Below are positions 1-7,627 of a DNA stretch of 9,920 bases, piece by piece; within the stretch, counting starts at the first letter, position 1; each line of letters opens with the position of its first letter. The stretch comes from Desulfovibrio sp. (GTDB lineage: Bacteria; Desulfobacterota; Desulfovibrionia; Desulfovibrionales; Desulfovibrionaceae), in contig JAITEY010000179.1 of assembly GCA_031281815.1 (NCBI GenBank), positions 1 through 9,920 on the forward strand, written 5' to 3'. Both the position numbers and the translations under genes were made by a program. The notes under the pieces are model-generated. The model was not told the origin of the DNA, made no database searches, and saw only the letters and a program-made list of their open reading frames with translations.

Positions 1-14
1 CGGCGTTTTGCGTC

Positions 15-60
15 TATACTGCCCTGCGTCATTGACGGCGCGCACAATTCAACCCGGAGA
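15..60 (+). promoter_or_regulatory. Possible -10 box and ribosome binding site of purT
   Basis: TATACT at 15-20 matches five of six bases of the sigma-70 -10 consensus. The matching -35 box would lie before the start of the window, so the promoter cannot be confirmed. GGAGA at 56-60 sits five bases before the GTG start of purT and is a good Shine-Dalgarno site. The implied 5' leader would be about 40 bases. The rest of 1-65 shows no gene. Confidence 0.35.
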
Positions 61-65
61 ACACC

Positions 66-1265
66 GTGGTCGCTATCGGCACACCGCACAGCGCATCCGC
101 AACCAGACTGATGCTCCTCGGCTCCGGAGAACTCGGGCGCGAGGTCGCGATTGAAGCAGTCCGCCTGGGACTGGAGGTCATCGCCGTAGACCGCTACGCC
201 GGCGCGCCGGCCATGCAGGTCGCGCAGCACAGCCGCGTCGTCTCCATGCTCGACGGCCGCGCCCTGCGCGCCCTGATCGAAAAAGAACGGCCCGCGTACA
301 TCGTCCCGGAAATCGAGGCCGTCGCCACGGAAACTCTGGAAGAACTGGAACGGGAGGGCTTCAACATAACGCCTTCGGCAAGAGCCGTCCGCCTCACCAT
401 GAACCGCGAAGGCATCCGCAGGCTGGCGGCCGAAGAACTCGGCCTGCTCACTTCCCCCTACCGCTTTGCCGGCAATTTCACGGAATTTACGGAAGCCGTC
501 CATGCAGTGGGCATGCCCTGCGTGGTCAAGCCGGTGATGAGTTCCTCCGGCAAAGGGCAAAGCGTGGTGCGCGTCCCCGCCGGCCTGGAGCAGGCGTGGC
601 GCCGCGCGCAGGAAGGCGCGCGCGGCGGCGGAGGACGCGTGATTATCGAGGGATTCATTGACTTTGACTATGAAATTACGCAGTTGACCGTGCGCCACGC
701 CGCCGGCACGACCTTCTGCGAACCCATAGGCCATTACCAGGAAGACGGCGACTACCGCAGTTCCCGGCAACCGCAGCCCATGAGCCCGGAAACGCTCGAC
801 GCCGCAAGGGATACAGCGGAACGCGTTACCTCCGCGCTGGGCGGATGCGGCATTTTCGGCGTCGAACTGTTCGTGAAAAAAGGCGCCGGCGGCGCAACGG
901 ATACCGTCTATTTCAGCGAAGTTTCTCCCAGGCCGCACGACACCGGTTTTGTGACCTGCATTTCCCAGAACCTTTCGGAATTCGCGCTGCATGTCCGGGC
1001 TTTGCTCGGCCTGCCCATCCCGGCCGTACGTTTTTACGGCCCGTCGGCATCGGCCGTCATCCTGCCCGACGGGCACAGCAACAAACCCGTATACCGCAAT
1101 CTGGACGTCGCCTTGCGCGAACCCGACACTACGCTCATGCTTTTCGGAAAACCGGACATTGCCGGCCGCAGACGCATGGGCGTCGCCCTGGCCCGCGGCG
1201 CGACTGTTGAGGAGGCCGTCGCCAAGGCGCAGAAGGCGGCGGACGCCGTACAGGTCGCCATGTAG
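66..1265 (+). CDS. purT: Formate-dependent phosphoribosylglycinamide formyltransferase (PurT, GAR transformylase 2)
   Basis: PurT makes formyl-GAR from glycinamide ribonucleotide, formate and ATP in cytosolic de novo purine synthesis, as a folate-independent alternative to PurN. The 399-residue protein is close to the family's usual length of about 390. It follows the E. coli enzyme from the first residues: [17 protein letters not shown] near residue 14 is the N-terminal nucleotide-binding fold, [13 protein letters not shown] follows, and [17 protein letters not shown] leads into the ATP-grasp domain. K155 and the loop SSSGKGQ (159-165) form the ATP phosphate-binding site, and [12 protein letters not shown] (about 283-294) carries metal-binding acidic residues. 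The GTG start at 66 is supported by GGAGA at 56-60 and by N-terminal alignment with the E. coli protein. A short Gly/Ala-rich insert (GAGGATD) precedes the FSEVSPRP motif. Formate is a common metabolite in anaerobes, which suits this enzyme. Identification is firm. Confidence 0.97.
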   Translation: MVAIGTPHSASATRLMLLGSGELGREVAIEAVRLGLEVIAVDRYAGAPAMQVAQHSRVVSMLDGRALRALIEKERPAYIVPEIEAVATETLEELEREGFNITPSARAVRLTMNREGIRRLAAEELGLLTSPYRFAGNFTEFTEAVHAVGMPCVVKPVMSSSGKGQSVVRVPAGLEQAWRRAQEGARGGGGRVIIEGFIDFDYEITQLTVRHAAGTTFCEPIGHYQEDGDYRSSRQPQPMSPETLDAARDTAERVTSALGGCGIFGVELFVKKGAGGATDTVYFSEVSPRPHDTGFVTCISQNLSEFALHVRALLGLPIPAVRFYGPSASAVILPDGHSNKPVYRNLDVALREPDTTLMLFGKPDIAGRRRMGVALARGATVEEAVAKAQKAADAVQVAM

Positions 1266-1344
1266 CTTTGCCGGCCGTTATGCGGACTGTTTCAAGCATT
1301 ACTTGCCGTAAAGAGAAAATTTTCAAACCACAGAGGAAGTTTTG

Positions 1345-3027
1345 ATGAAAGCTCAACGCAGCCTGCGCATGACGCAGGGACCGGAAAAGGCCCCACACCG
1401 CTCGCTCCTTTATGCTCTCGGCCTGACCCGGGAGGAAATCCGCCGTCCCCTGGTCGGCGTGGTCAACAGTTTCAACGAAGTCGTGCCCGGCCATCTGCAC
1501 CTGCGGACCCTTGCCGACGCGGTCAAGGCGGGCGTGCGCGACGCCGGCGGCACACCCCTTGAATTTCCGGCCATAGCGGTATGCGACGGTCTGGCGATGA
1601 ACCATGAAGGCATGAAGTTTTCTCTGCCGAGCCGGGAAATCATCGCCGATTCCGTGGAAATCATGGCCACCGCCCATCCTTTCGACGCCCTTGTGCTGAT
1701 TCCGAACTGCGACAAAACCGTGCCGGGCATGCTCATGGCCATGCTGCGCCTGAACATTCCGGCGGTGCTGGTCAGCGGCGGCCCCATGCTCGCGGGCGCG
1801 CCCCTGCCGGGCCGCGGCCGGAGCGACCTGATCAGCGTGTTCGAAGGCGTCGGCCGGGCGCGCGTGGGGGCCGTCACCCTGGACGAACTTGAAGAAACGG
1901 CGGAAAACGCCTGCCCCGGCTGCGGCTCATGCGCGGGCATGTACACCGCCAACACCATGAACTGTCTGGCCGAGGCCGTCGGACTGGCCCTGCCGGGCAA
2001 CGGCACCGTCCCGGCCGTGTCCGCGGACCGCATCCGTCTCGCCAAACGCGCCGGAACCCAGGTCATGGCCCTTCTCGAAAAGAACCTTACGCCCCGCGAC
2101 ATCGTGACGGACAAGTCCGTTGCCAACGCCGCCGCCGTGGATATGGCCCTCGGCGGCTCAACCAACACCGTTCTGCACCTGCCCGCGATTTTCCGCGAGG
2201 CCGGGCTGGGGCTTTCCCTGGACATGTTCGACGCCGTCAGCCGCAAGACGCCGAACCTGTGCAAGCTCTCCCCGGCGGGACTCCCGCATATTCAGGATCT
2301 GCACGAGGCCGGCGGCATCCCCGCGGTGATGGCCGAACTGTCGGCGGGCGGGCTGCTGCACGGCGACGCCCTGACCGTCACCGGCCTGAGCGTCGCCGAA
2401 AACCTGAAAGCCTTGAAAGCCGCCGTCAAAAACCCGGAAGTAATTCGCCCGCTGTCCGACCCGCATTTCCCGGAAGGCGGCATTGCGATACTCAAGGGAA
2501 CGCTGGCCCCGGAAGGCGCGGTGGTCAAACAGTTCGCCGTGTTGCCCTCCATGATGCGGCGCACGGTTACAGCCAGGGTGTTCGACTCCGAGGAAGACGC
2601 GACGGCCGCCGTACTGGGCGGCAGGATCAAGGCCGGCGACTGTGTGGTGGTGCGCTGGGAAGGGCCGCGGGGCGGTCCGGGCATGCGGGAAATGCTCACC
2701 CCGACGTCGGCCATAGCCGGCATGGGTCTGGACGGCGATGTGGCCCTTGTCACCGACGGACGCTTTTCCGGCGGCTCGCGCGGGGCGGCTGTGGGACACG
2801 TTTCCCCGGAGGCCGCGGACGGCGGCGTGATCGGCGTGGTGCGCGACGGGGACGAAATCCTCATAGACATCCCCGGCCGGCGCCTGGACCTGCTGGTGAG
2901 CGACGAGGAAATAAAGGCGCGTTTCAAGACGTACAAAGCCCCGGACAAACCGAACGGCTCTCCCCTGCTCCGCCGCTATGCCCGGCAGGTCGGCTCGGCG
3001 TCGACCGGCGCGGTGTTCAGAGACTGA
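1345..3027 (+). CDS. ilvD: Dihydroxy-acid dehydratase (IlvD), probable [4Fe-4S] type
   Basis: IlvD dehydrates 2,3-dihydroxy-isovalerate and 2,3-dihydroxy-3-methylvalerate to the keto acids leading to valine, isoleucine, leucine and pantothenate. Visible motifs are [13 protein letters not shown] (about 42-54), NCDKTVPGM with C122, the cluster motif CPGCGSC with C190, C193 and C196, [10 protein letters not shown], and DGRFSGG, whose S475 is the family's proposed catalytic base. The [2Fe-2S] enzymes have a cysteine in the first motif (PCN); here it reads PGH as in E. coli IlvD, so an oxygen-sensitive [4Fe-4S] cluster is inferred. At 560 residues it is shorter than E. coli IlvD (616) but normal for many bacteria. 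I chose ATG at 1345 over the in-frame TTG at 1342 because AGGAAG at 1334-1339 lies five bases before it. The 79-base gap after purT has no clear promoter, only the palindrome GAAAATTTTC at 1315-1324. trmI starts 10 bases after the stop. Confidence 0.96.
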   Translation: MKAQRSLRMTQGPEKAPHRSLLYALGLTREEIRRPLVGVVNSFNEVVPGHLHLRTLADAVKAGVRDAGGTPLEFPAIAVCDGLAMNHEGMKFSLPSREIIADSVEIMATAHPFDALVLIPNCDKTVPGMLMAMLRLNIPAVLVSGGPMLAGAPLPGRGRSDLISVFEGVGRARVGAVTLDELEETAENACPGCGSCAGMYTANTMNCLAEAVGLALPGNGTVPAVSADRIRLAKRAGTQVMALLEKNLTPRDIVTDKSVANAAAVDMALGGSTNTVLHLPAIFREAGLGLSLDMFDAVSRKTPNLCKLSPAGLPHIQDLHEAGGIPAVMAELSAGGLLHGDALTVTGLSVAENLKALKAAVKNPEVIRPLSDPHFPEGGIAILKGTLAPEGAVVKQFAVLPSMMRRTVTARVFDSEEDATAAVLGGRIKAGDCVVVRWEGPRGGPGMREMLTPTSAIAGMGLDGDVALVTDGRFSGGSRGAAVGHVSPEAADGGVIGVVRDGDEILIDIPGRRLDLLVSDEEIKARFKTYKAPDKPNGSPLLRRYARQVGSASTGAVFRD

Positions 3028-3037
3028 CGAGACGATC

Positions 3038-3958
3038 GTGCCCGCTTTCGGTGAACTGTTCATCCTTGTCCCGCCCGGCGGGCGGCGCAGCCTGCGTCGC
3101 CTTGTACCGGGTCAGGATATCCACGGCAACGACGGGGTCATCCCGGCCGCCTTGCTGGCCGAGACGCCTTTCGGCACGGAAGTCGCCACCCTCAAGGGTG
3201 TTCCCTGCCGCGTTCTCAAACCGTCCCTGTATGATTTGACGCGCGGTATCAAGCGCCGCACCCAGATTCTGTATCCCAAGGACATCGGCTACATCTGCAT
3301 GCGCTTGGGCGTCGGCAACGGCAGCCGGGTCATTGAGGCCGGATCGGGATCGGGAAGCATGACCCTGGCCCTTTCCTGGTTCAGCGGCGAGTCGGGGCAG
3401 GTCTACAGTTACGAGGCGCGGCGGGAGTTTCTCGAACTCTGCCGGCGCAACCTGGAATGGGCGGGCGTCGGCGGCAACGTCTCCCAGTACGAGCGCGACA
3501 TAGCCGAAGGCTTTGACCAGACGGATGCCGATGCCCTGTTCCTGGACCTGCGCGAGCCGTGGCTGTACCTGGATCAATCCCTTGCCGCCGTCAAAGGAGG
3601 CGGACTTTTCGCTTTTCTGCTCCCCACGGCCGAGCAGGTGTCCATGCTGCTCAAGGGCATGGAAACCAGAGATTTCGACGACGTGGAAGTTGAGGAAGTG
3701 CTTGTGCGCCCCTGGAAGGCCGTAGCCGACCGCCTGCGCCCGGCGGACCGCATGACGGCGCATACGGGGTTTCTCATTTTCGCCCGCAGGCAGGAACGCT
3801 CGCGCGCCTATGAAGACCTGAAACCGGCCGGCACACGCGAACGCAAACAGCGCCGGGCGCTGGCGGAGCGCCTGCGCGAAGCCGACGGAGCCTACAGCGC
3901 CGACTACCCCGATGAAGACAATGAACAGGACCGGGAACGCATCCGGACGTTGCCCTGA
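3038..3958 (+). CDS. trmI: tRNA (adenine-N1)-methyltransferase, TrmI family (m1A58)
   Basis: This is a class I S-adenosylmethionine methyltransferase of the TrmI family, which methylates N1 of adenine 58 in the tRNA T-loop. An N-terminal beta domain begins FGELFILVPPGGRR and includes RRTQILYPKDIGYI. Then comes the SAM motif VIEAGSGSGSMTLAL (from residue 98), the acidic strand end VYSYEARREFLELCRRNLE, and LDLREPW (169-175), where D170 matches the family's catalytic aspartate; most relatives read D-x-PEPW. At 306 residues it is longer than the roughly 255-residue Thermus enzyme, mainly through a charged C-terminal tail of about 40 residues rich in Arg, Glu and Asp. I chose GTG at 3038, 10 bases after the ilvD stop, because the N-terminus then fits the family; an in-frame ATG at 2978 would lie inside ilvD. 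The ribosome site is weak (GACGAG-like), which suggests translational coupling to ilvD. Older annotations may call such proteins isoaspartate methyltransferase. Confidence 0.88.
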   Translation: MPAFGELFILVPPGGRRSLRRLVPGQDIHGNDGVIPAALLAETPFGTEVATLKGVPCRVLKPSLYDLTRGIKRRTQILYPKDIGYICMRLGVGNGSRVIEAGSGSGSMTLALSWFSGESGQVYSYEARREFLELCRRNLEWAGVGGNVSQYERDIAEGFDQTDADALFLDLREPWLYLDQSLAAVKGGGLFAFLLPTAEQVSMLLKGMETRDFDDVEVEEVLVRPWKAVADRLRPADRMTAHTGFLIFARRQERSRAYEDLKPAGTRERKQRRALAERLREADGAYSADYPDEDNEQDRERIRTLP

Positions 3959-5639
3959 TCTGCCCGAAGAAAGCAGCGGGAGGCGCGGCACAGCATCCGC
4001 GCCCGCATGTGCTTCCGGCGACGCGCACTCCACCATAGCGGCCGTCGCGACGCCGCCGGGCCGCGGCGGCATAGCCGTGCTGCGCATCAGCGGGCCGGAC
4101 GCGCTCGCCGTGCTCGGCCGGCTTTTCGCTTCCGCGCGGAGCGGGAACGGCGAGTCTTCGCCTGCATGTCGCGGCGCGGGCTTCAGCTTTCAGCCCCGCC
4201 GCCTGCATTACGGACGCGCCCTGGACGGTCGGGGCGACATCCTGGACGAGGCGCTGGCCGTGTACATGCCGGGACCGGCCTCGGCAACGGGTGAGGACGT
4301 CGGAGAACTGCACTGCCATGCCGGGCCGGGGATCCGTGCCGCCCTGCTGGAAGCGGCGGTCGCGGCCGGCGCCGTTCCCGCCGGGCCGGGGGACTTCACC
4401 CGGCGCGCTTTTCTGAACGGCCGCCTGGACCTGACTCAGGCCGAAGCCGTGGCCGAGTTGTGCGACGCCCGCACCGGCGCGGGGGCGCGTCTGGCCGCCG
4501 CCAAGCTGGACGGGGCGCTGGGACGGGAAACAGCGCGCTTGCGCGGCGCTCTGGATGACCTGCGCCTGCAATGCGTGCTGGACGCCGATTTTCCCGAGGA
4601 AGAAGCGGAACATTTAGGAGAAGCGGCGTTCAGGCAACGGCTTGACGACTGCGCATCTACGTTGTGCCGCCTGCTCTCGGCATACGAACGGGCGCGTTTC
4701 TGGCGCGAAGGCGCGTCAGCCGTGCTGGCCGGACGGGTCAACGCGGGGAAATCCAGCCTTCTGAACGCCCTGCTCGGACGAGAGCGGGCCATCGTGTCCG
4801 ATGCGCCGGGAACAACGCGCGATTATCTGGAAGAATCCCTCAACCTGGGGGGGCTGGAAGTGCGGCTGGCCGACACGGCGGGCCTGCGCACGGGCGGCGG
4901 CGCCGTGGAAACGGAAGGCATGCGCAGGGCCGGCGCCCTTGCGGAACAGGCCGATCTCGTCATCTTCGTCAAAGACGTACGCGACGTAGTGAATCCTGCA
5001 GCGCCGGATATCCCGGATTTCGCCCGTCCTGAAGATGCGGCCGTTTCAGAAAGCGATTCTCAGGAAGGGGCGCTGTACCCGGAGGAAAGGGACTTTCTGC
5101 GCCTGCATCGCGACCGTTGCCGGAGCGGCGGGCTGATCGCTGTCTTGAACAAAATCGACACCCTGCCCTGCCCGGAAGCCGTGCGCGGGGCATTGGAAGA
5201 TTTTTCCGCCGCTCTGACCGATGTTCTGCGCGAATACTCCCCGGAAACCGGCGGGAGCCGGGAAAAGCTCCCGCACGACGGCGCGGCCGAAACACGGCCG
5301 GAAACGGCAGGCGCGCGGACAATTCCGTTCTGCGCGGTCGTTTCCGCCTTGCGCGGGGACGGTCTTGACGCCTTGTCAGAAGCCGTGCGCGCCGCCCTGA
5401 CGGCGCAGGGACGGATTGATCCGGGAGACACGGTCCCCAATCTGCGCCAATCGGCGCTTATGCGCTCGGCCCTGGAAGAATTGAACACCCTGGAAGAGGA
5501 ACGTGTTGCCGGGTATCCCCGTGACATGCTCGCTCTGCGCCTTGACCACGCGGCACGGCTGCTGGACGAGGTGAGCGGCGCAAGCGGGAACAAGGAACTG
5601 CTGGATCGCATTTTTTCCTCGTTCTGTATCGGAAAATAA
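3912..5639 (+). CDS. mnmE: tRNA modification GTPase MnmE (TrmE)
   Basis: MnmE works with MnmG to place a (carboxymethyl)aminomethyl group on the wobble uridine C5 of certain tRNAs, using a folate one-carbon unit and GTP. The N-terminal folate-binding domain starts near residue 41 (TIAAVATPPGRGGIAVLRISG). The G domain, inserted in the helical domain, has GRVNAGKSS (274-282), the TTRD switch, DTAGLR (321-326) and NKID (413-416). The protein ends with the family's CIGK, holding the conserved cysteine. At 575 residues it is about 120 longer than usual (near 454). The extra length is an N-terminal stretch of about 35 residues, a longer DTAG-to-NKxD segment, and a polar insert after NKID. The usual HGG of the folate domain reads HAG (136-138). 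The start is uncertain: ATG 3912 or ATG 3921 both overlap trmI, neither has a strong ribosome site, and no standard start codon lies closer to the conserved domain. Identification is firm. Confidence 0.95.
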   Translation: MKTMNRTGNASGRCPDLPEESSGRRGTASAPACASGDAHSTIAAVATPPGRGGIAVLRISGPDALAVLGRLFASARSGNGESSPACRGAGFSFQPRRLHYGRALDGRGDILDEALAVYMPGPASATGEDVGELHCHAGPGIRAALLEAAVAAGAVPAGPGDFTRRAFLNGRLDLTQAEAVAELCDARTGAGARLAAAKLDGALGRETARLRGALDDLRLQCVLDADFPEEEAEHLGEAAFRQRLDDCASTLCRLLSAYERARFWREGASAVLAGRVNAGKSSLLNALLGRERAIVSDAPGTTRDYLEESLNLGGLEVRLADTAGLRTGGGAVETEGMRRAGALAEQADLVIFVKDVRDVVNPAAPDIPDFARPEDAAVSESDSQEGALYPEERDFLRLHRDRCRSGGLIAVLNKIDTLPCPEAVRGALEDFSAALTDVLREYSPETGGSREKLPHDGAAETRPETAGARTIPFCAVVSALRGDGLDALSEAVRAALTAQGRIDPGDTVPNLRQSALMRSALEELNTLEEERVAGYPRDMLALRLDHAARLLDEVSGASGNKELLDRIFSSFCIGK

Positions 5640-5644
5640 CAACC

Positions 5645-5657
5645 CGCCCTTCGGGCG
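5645..5657. other. Small GC-rich hairpin after mnmE
   Basis: CGCCC and GGGCG form a 5-bp stem around a three-base loop, starting five bases after the mnmE stop codon. No T-run follows on either strand, so it is not a terminator by itself. It may protect the 3' end of the mnmE message or be chance in GC-rich DNA. Confidence 0.35.
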
Positions 5658-5668
5658 CACCAAATGCG

Positions 5669-5698
5669 GAGTCCCGGCTTTGACGGCCGGGACTCTTT
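5669..5698 (+). terminator. Rho-independent terminator of the ilvD-trmI-mnmE operon
   Basis: GAGTCCCGGC (5669-5678) pairs perfectly with GCCGGGACTC (5686-5695) around a seven-base loop, and TTT follows at 5696-5698. The T-run is short but the 10-bp stem is strong. It lies 29 bases past the mnmE stop and 24 bases before the stop of the convergent tolC gene. On the minus strand the stem is followed by CGCATTTG, so it could weakly terminate tolC too. Confidence 0.7.
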
Positions 5699-5722
5699 GC
5701 GCCGGGTCATGCAGCTTGCCGG

Positions 5723-7165
5723 TCACTTGCGCACGTTGGGCCTGTCCGGGCCGGCAACGTCGATCTCTATGTTCAGATCTTTCCTGTTGATGCCCATATC
5801 GGAGAGCAGCCTGCCGCCGAGCGTGAGTATACGGTACTGCGCGGCAATGACGTTCAATTGCGCCGTAACAAGCTGTATGGAGTAACTGAACAGTTCGTTT
5901 TCAGAATCCAGCACGTCCAGCAGGGAACGCTGGCCGACGTTGAACTGTTCCAGATACATGTTCCTCGTCTTGGTGCTGTAGTCCACGGCATTGGCAAAGT
6001 GCCGGCTCTGTTCCTGGGCGGAGAGGAAATCGGTCCAGGTGTTCTGCGTTTCCGTCGCCAGTTGGTCCTTGAGTCCTTCAAGTTCCTGCTTGGCCTGACG
6101 GGCGCGTCCGAGGTCGCCTCGCACATTGTAGTAGTCGTAACCGCCGTTGAACAGGTTCCAGCTCGCGCGCAACATGACGGCCATGCCGCCGGAATCGGTC
6201 GGCGCATCCTGCACGCGGTAGCTGTAGGTGGGACCGGCCTCAAGGGTAATCGTGGGATGAAAGGCGCTTTTGTCCAGTTCAGCCTGCGAATACGCCGTCT
6301 TGATATCCGATTCGGAGGCGCGGACTTTAAGGTTGCCGGTCCGGGTGGCCAGCAGCGCCGCTTCCAGACTCGGGTACGCATCAACGGGCGCGGTGGGCGG
6401 GGCCACCTGCCCCGGGTCCCGCCCGGTGAGGCGGGTATAGTTGGCGACGGCCACATCCAGGGCGGCGCGGCTTTCGGTCAGCGACGCCTCGGTACGGGCC
6501 AGACGGCTCTGCGTCTGGGTCACGTCGGCCATGGTGGCCGCGCCCGACTTGTGGCGCTCGAACTGCGAGGCCAGTATGGACCTGTGGTTTTTGACGTTGA
6601 GTTCCGCCAGCGCGACGATGCGGCGCTGCCGGTAGACTTCGATATGCGCCAGCACGGCGTCGAGACCTATGCCCTCGGCGTTGTCGTACAGGCGGTTTTC
6701 CGCCGAATCAAGGCGCGATTTGCCGATGCGCACCCTGTTGAGCGTTGCGAGGCCGTCCCAAATAGTCTGGGAAACCGTAAGGGAAGCTTCGCTGCGGCTG
6801 TAATAGTCGCGTGTGGTATTGGCGCTGTTGCCCGCGTGCTCGTTGGCCCGTGAGGTGCTGCCGCTCCACTGGTCGACGCCCCAGCCTGCGCGCGCGTCAA
6901 CGCGCGGGAACCAGCCGCTGCGGGCGCGCTGCACATCGTGCTCCGCGGCCTGGCGATATTCCTGAAACGATTTCACGTTCGGACTGTACGCCAAGCTGAC
7001 GGCCACCGTTTCCTTGAGCGTTGTCGCCGGGCCCGCCGGAATAGGGGCAGGCGCGGCCGCCTGACGCCCGGCGGCCGTCCATCCGGCCTCCGGCCGGATA
7101 AGCAACGCGGCCAGCACCAGAGCCGGAAACCACAGCGCCCGCCTTTCATATATGTTGACTCTCAT
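5723..7165 (-). CDS. TolC-family outer membrane efflux/secretion protein
   Basis: A 480-residue outer membrane factor of the TolC family, which trimerises into a channel through outer membrane and periplasm and docks with type I secretion or efflux pumps. The first 30 or so residues look like a signal peptide: charged start MRVNIYERR, hydrophobic core ALWFPALVLAALLI, likely cleavage near GWTAAG. Two related halves follow. The first begins LKETVAVSLAYSPNVKSFQE and RARSGWFPRVDARAGWG, the usual OEP repeat start; the second contains LEAALLATRTGNLKVRASE and SAFHPTITLEAGPTY. The C-terminal part has FNVGQRSLLDVLDSENELF, typical of TIGR01844-like type I secretion porins. ATG at 7165 is chosen because GGAGG (7171-7175) lies five bases upstream and the signal peptide then starts at residue 1; the open frame continues upstream to 7288 without coding character. 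No inner membrane transporter or adaptor gene is in the window, so its partner and substrate are unknown. Confidence 0.92.
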   Translation of the reverse strand: MRVNIYERRALWFPALVLAALLIRPEAGWTAAGRQAAAPAPIPAGPATTLKETVAVSLAYSPNVKSFQEYRQAAEHDVQRARSGWFPRVDARAGWGVDQWSGSTSRANEHAGNSANTTRDYYSRSEASLTVSQTIWDGLATLNRVRIGKSRLDSAENRLYDNAEGIGLDAVLAHIEVYRQRRIVALAELNVKNHRSILASQFERHKSGAATMADVTQTQSRLARTEASLTESRAALDVAVANYTRLTGRDPGQVAPPTAPVDAYPSLEAALLATRTGNLKVRASESDIKTAYSQAELDKSAFHPTITLEAGPTYSYRVQDAPTDSGGMAVMLRASWNLFNGGYDYYNVRGDLGRARQAKQELEGLKDQLATETQNTWTDFLSAQEQSRHFANAVDYSTKTRNMYLEQFNVGQRSLLDVLDSENELFSYSIQLVTAQLNVIAAQYRILTLGGRLLSDMGINRKDLNIEIDVAGPDRPNVRK

Positions 7166-7368
7166 AAATTCCTCCGAATCATTCTGCCGCCGCCGACCGG
7201 GTTCGTACTGCCCGCAACGACGACACAACCCGGCGATACGCTTCCTTGCGTACCGCCTGATGTCAAGCCGATGTAAAAATTCCGTCACTCTTCGTCAAAG
7301 CGGAATTACATAGTTCGATATTTTCTGCGCCTGACACCTCGCTTGTGTTCTCTGTGCGCGTCAGCCTC
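7166..7368 (-). promoter_or_regulatory. tolC 5' leader with three inverted repeats
   Basis: If transcription starts from the promoter candidate at 7369-7398, the tolC leader is about 200 bases. It contains three inverted repeats. CCGGGTT (7197-7203) pairs with AACCCGG (7227-7233). TACGC (7237-7241) pairs with GCGTA (7248-7252). ATGTAA-AAA-TTCCG (7271-7284) pairs with CGGAATTACAT (7301-7311), forming an 11-bp stem with a three-base bulge. The strong GGAGG site at 7171-7175 stays outside these stems. No known riboswitch class is recognised. A weaker alternative start, TTGACG (7298-7293) with TACATC (7275-7270) 17 bases on, would shorten the leader. Confidence 0.35.
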
Positions 7369-7398
7369 ATTCCAACCACAAAGTCCCAAGCATGTCAA
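7369..7398 (-). promoter_or_regulatory. Candidate sigma-70 promoter for tolC
   Basis: On the minus strand TTGACA (7398-7393) is a perfect -35 consensus. TGGAAT (7374-7369) follows after 18 bases and matches four of six -10 positions. The very A/T-rich tract at 7413-7526 begins about 14 bases upstream of this -35 box, the place expected for an UP-element-like region. Spacing is one base longer than ideal and the -10 is imperfect, so this remains a candidate. Confidence 0.4.
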
Positions 7399-7400
7399 GG

Positions 7401-7412
7401 GGACCGGGGCAG
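7401..7412. repeat. 12-bp direct repeat, copy 1
   Basis: GGACCGGGGCAG occurs here and again at 7541-7552, identical over exactly 12 bases, with differing bases on both sides. The two copies bound a low-GC segment of 128 bases. This could be a duplicated target site, a pair of protein-binding sites or an insertion-sequence end relic; no transposase is nearby. Confidence 0.6.
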
Positions 7413-7530
7413 AAAAATGTAAACTAAGCAGGCATTTTAGCTGATTTTTTTCTATCTATATAAAATATCACGATTTTTTCTAAACAATTTTGATAAAATT
7501 TTTATATATTTTCTACTATTTTTTTTCAGG
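7413..7530. other. A/T-rich island between direct repeats
   Basis: This 118-base tract has about 23 G or C bases (near 19%), against roughly 50-65% in sampled stretches of the flanking genes; 7441-7526 has only 12 in 86. It contains T-runs, TATATAAAAT-like stretches and ATAAAATTTTTAT. No open frame with coding character is present. It lies upstream of the tolC promoter candidate, so it may act as an UP element, a curved region or a nucleoid-protein binding site. Foreign origin is the alternative. Confidence 0.55.
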
Positions 7531-7540
7531 GCTCGGGAAT

Positions 7541-7552
7541 GGACCGGGGCAG
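7541..7552. repeat. 12-bp direct repeat, copy 2
   Basis: Second perfect copy of GGACCGGGGCAG, 140 bases after the first. It is followed by GC-rich DNA (GGGCTCCGGCCGCCGGGGG), so the low-GC tract is confined between the two copies. Confidence 0.6.
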
Positions 7553-7573
7553 GGCTCCGGCCGCCGGGGGCGT

Positions 7574-7591
7574 AAAAACAGGTGTTACCCG
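7574..7591 (-). terminator. Weak terminator-like hairpin downstream of the kinase gene
   Basis: Read on the minus strand, CGGGT-AAC-ACCTG forms a five-pair stem (one G-T pair) followed directly by TTTTT (7578-7574). The stem is short, so termination would be weak. It lies about 165 bases past the kinase stop codon and before the tolC promoter region, a sensible place to end the kinase message. Confidence 0.3.
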
Positions 7592-7627
7592 GTATTAGAG
7601 GGGATTGATATTGAAAATACCCATACG

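Noticed and set aside
1929..3239. Plus-strand 436-codon frame overlapping ilvD and trmI
   Set aside because: Arg- and Gly-rich out-of-frame reading of ilvD with no domain.
1410..4087. Long minus-strand open frames opposite ilvD and trmI (up to 356 codons)
   Set aside because: They lie antisense to well-identified genes and show no recognisable domain; GC-rich codon use readily creates such frames.
5858..6853. Plus-strand 331-codon frame opposite tolC
   Set aside because: Antisense shadow of a clear TolC-family gene; no motif recognised.
7166..7288. N-terminal extension of tolC to codon at 7288
   Set aside because: The Arg-rich extension would precede the signal peptide, while ATG at 7165 has a strong GGAGG site at correct spacing.
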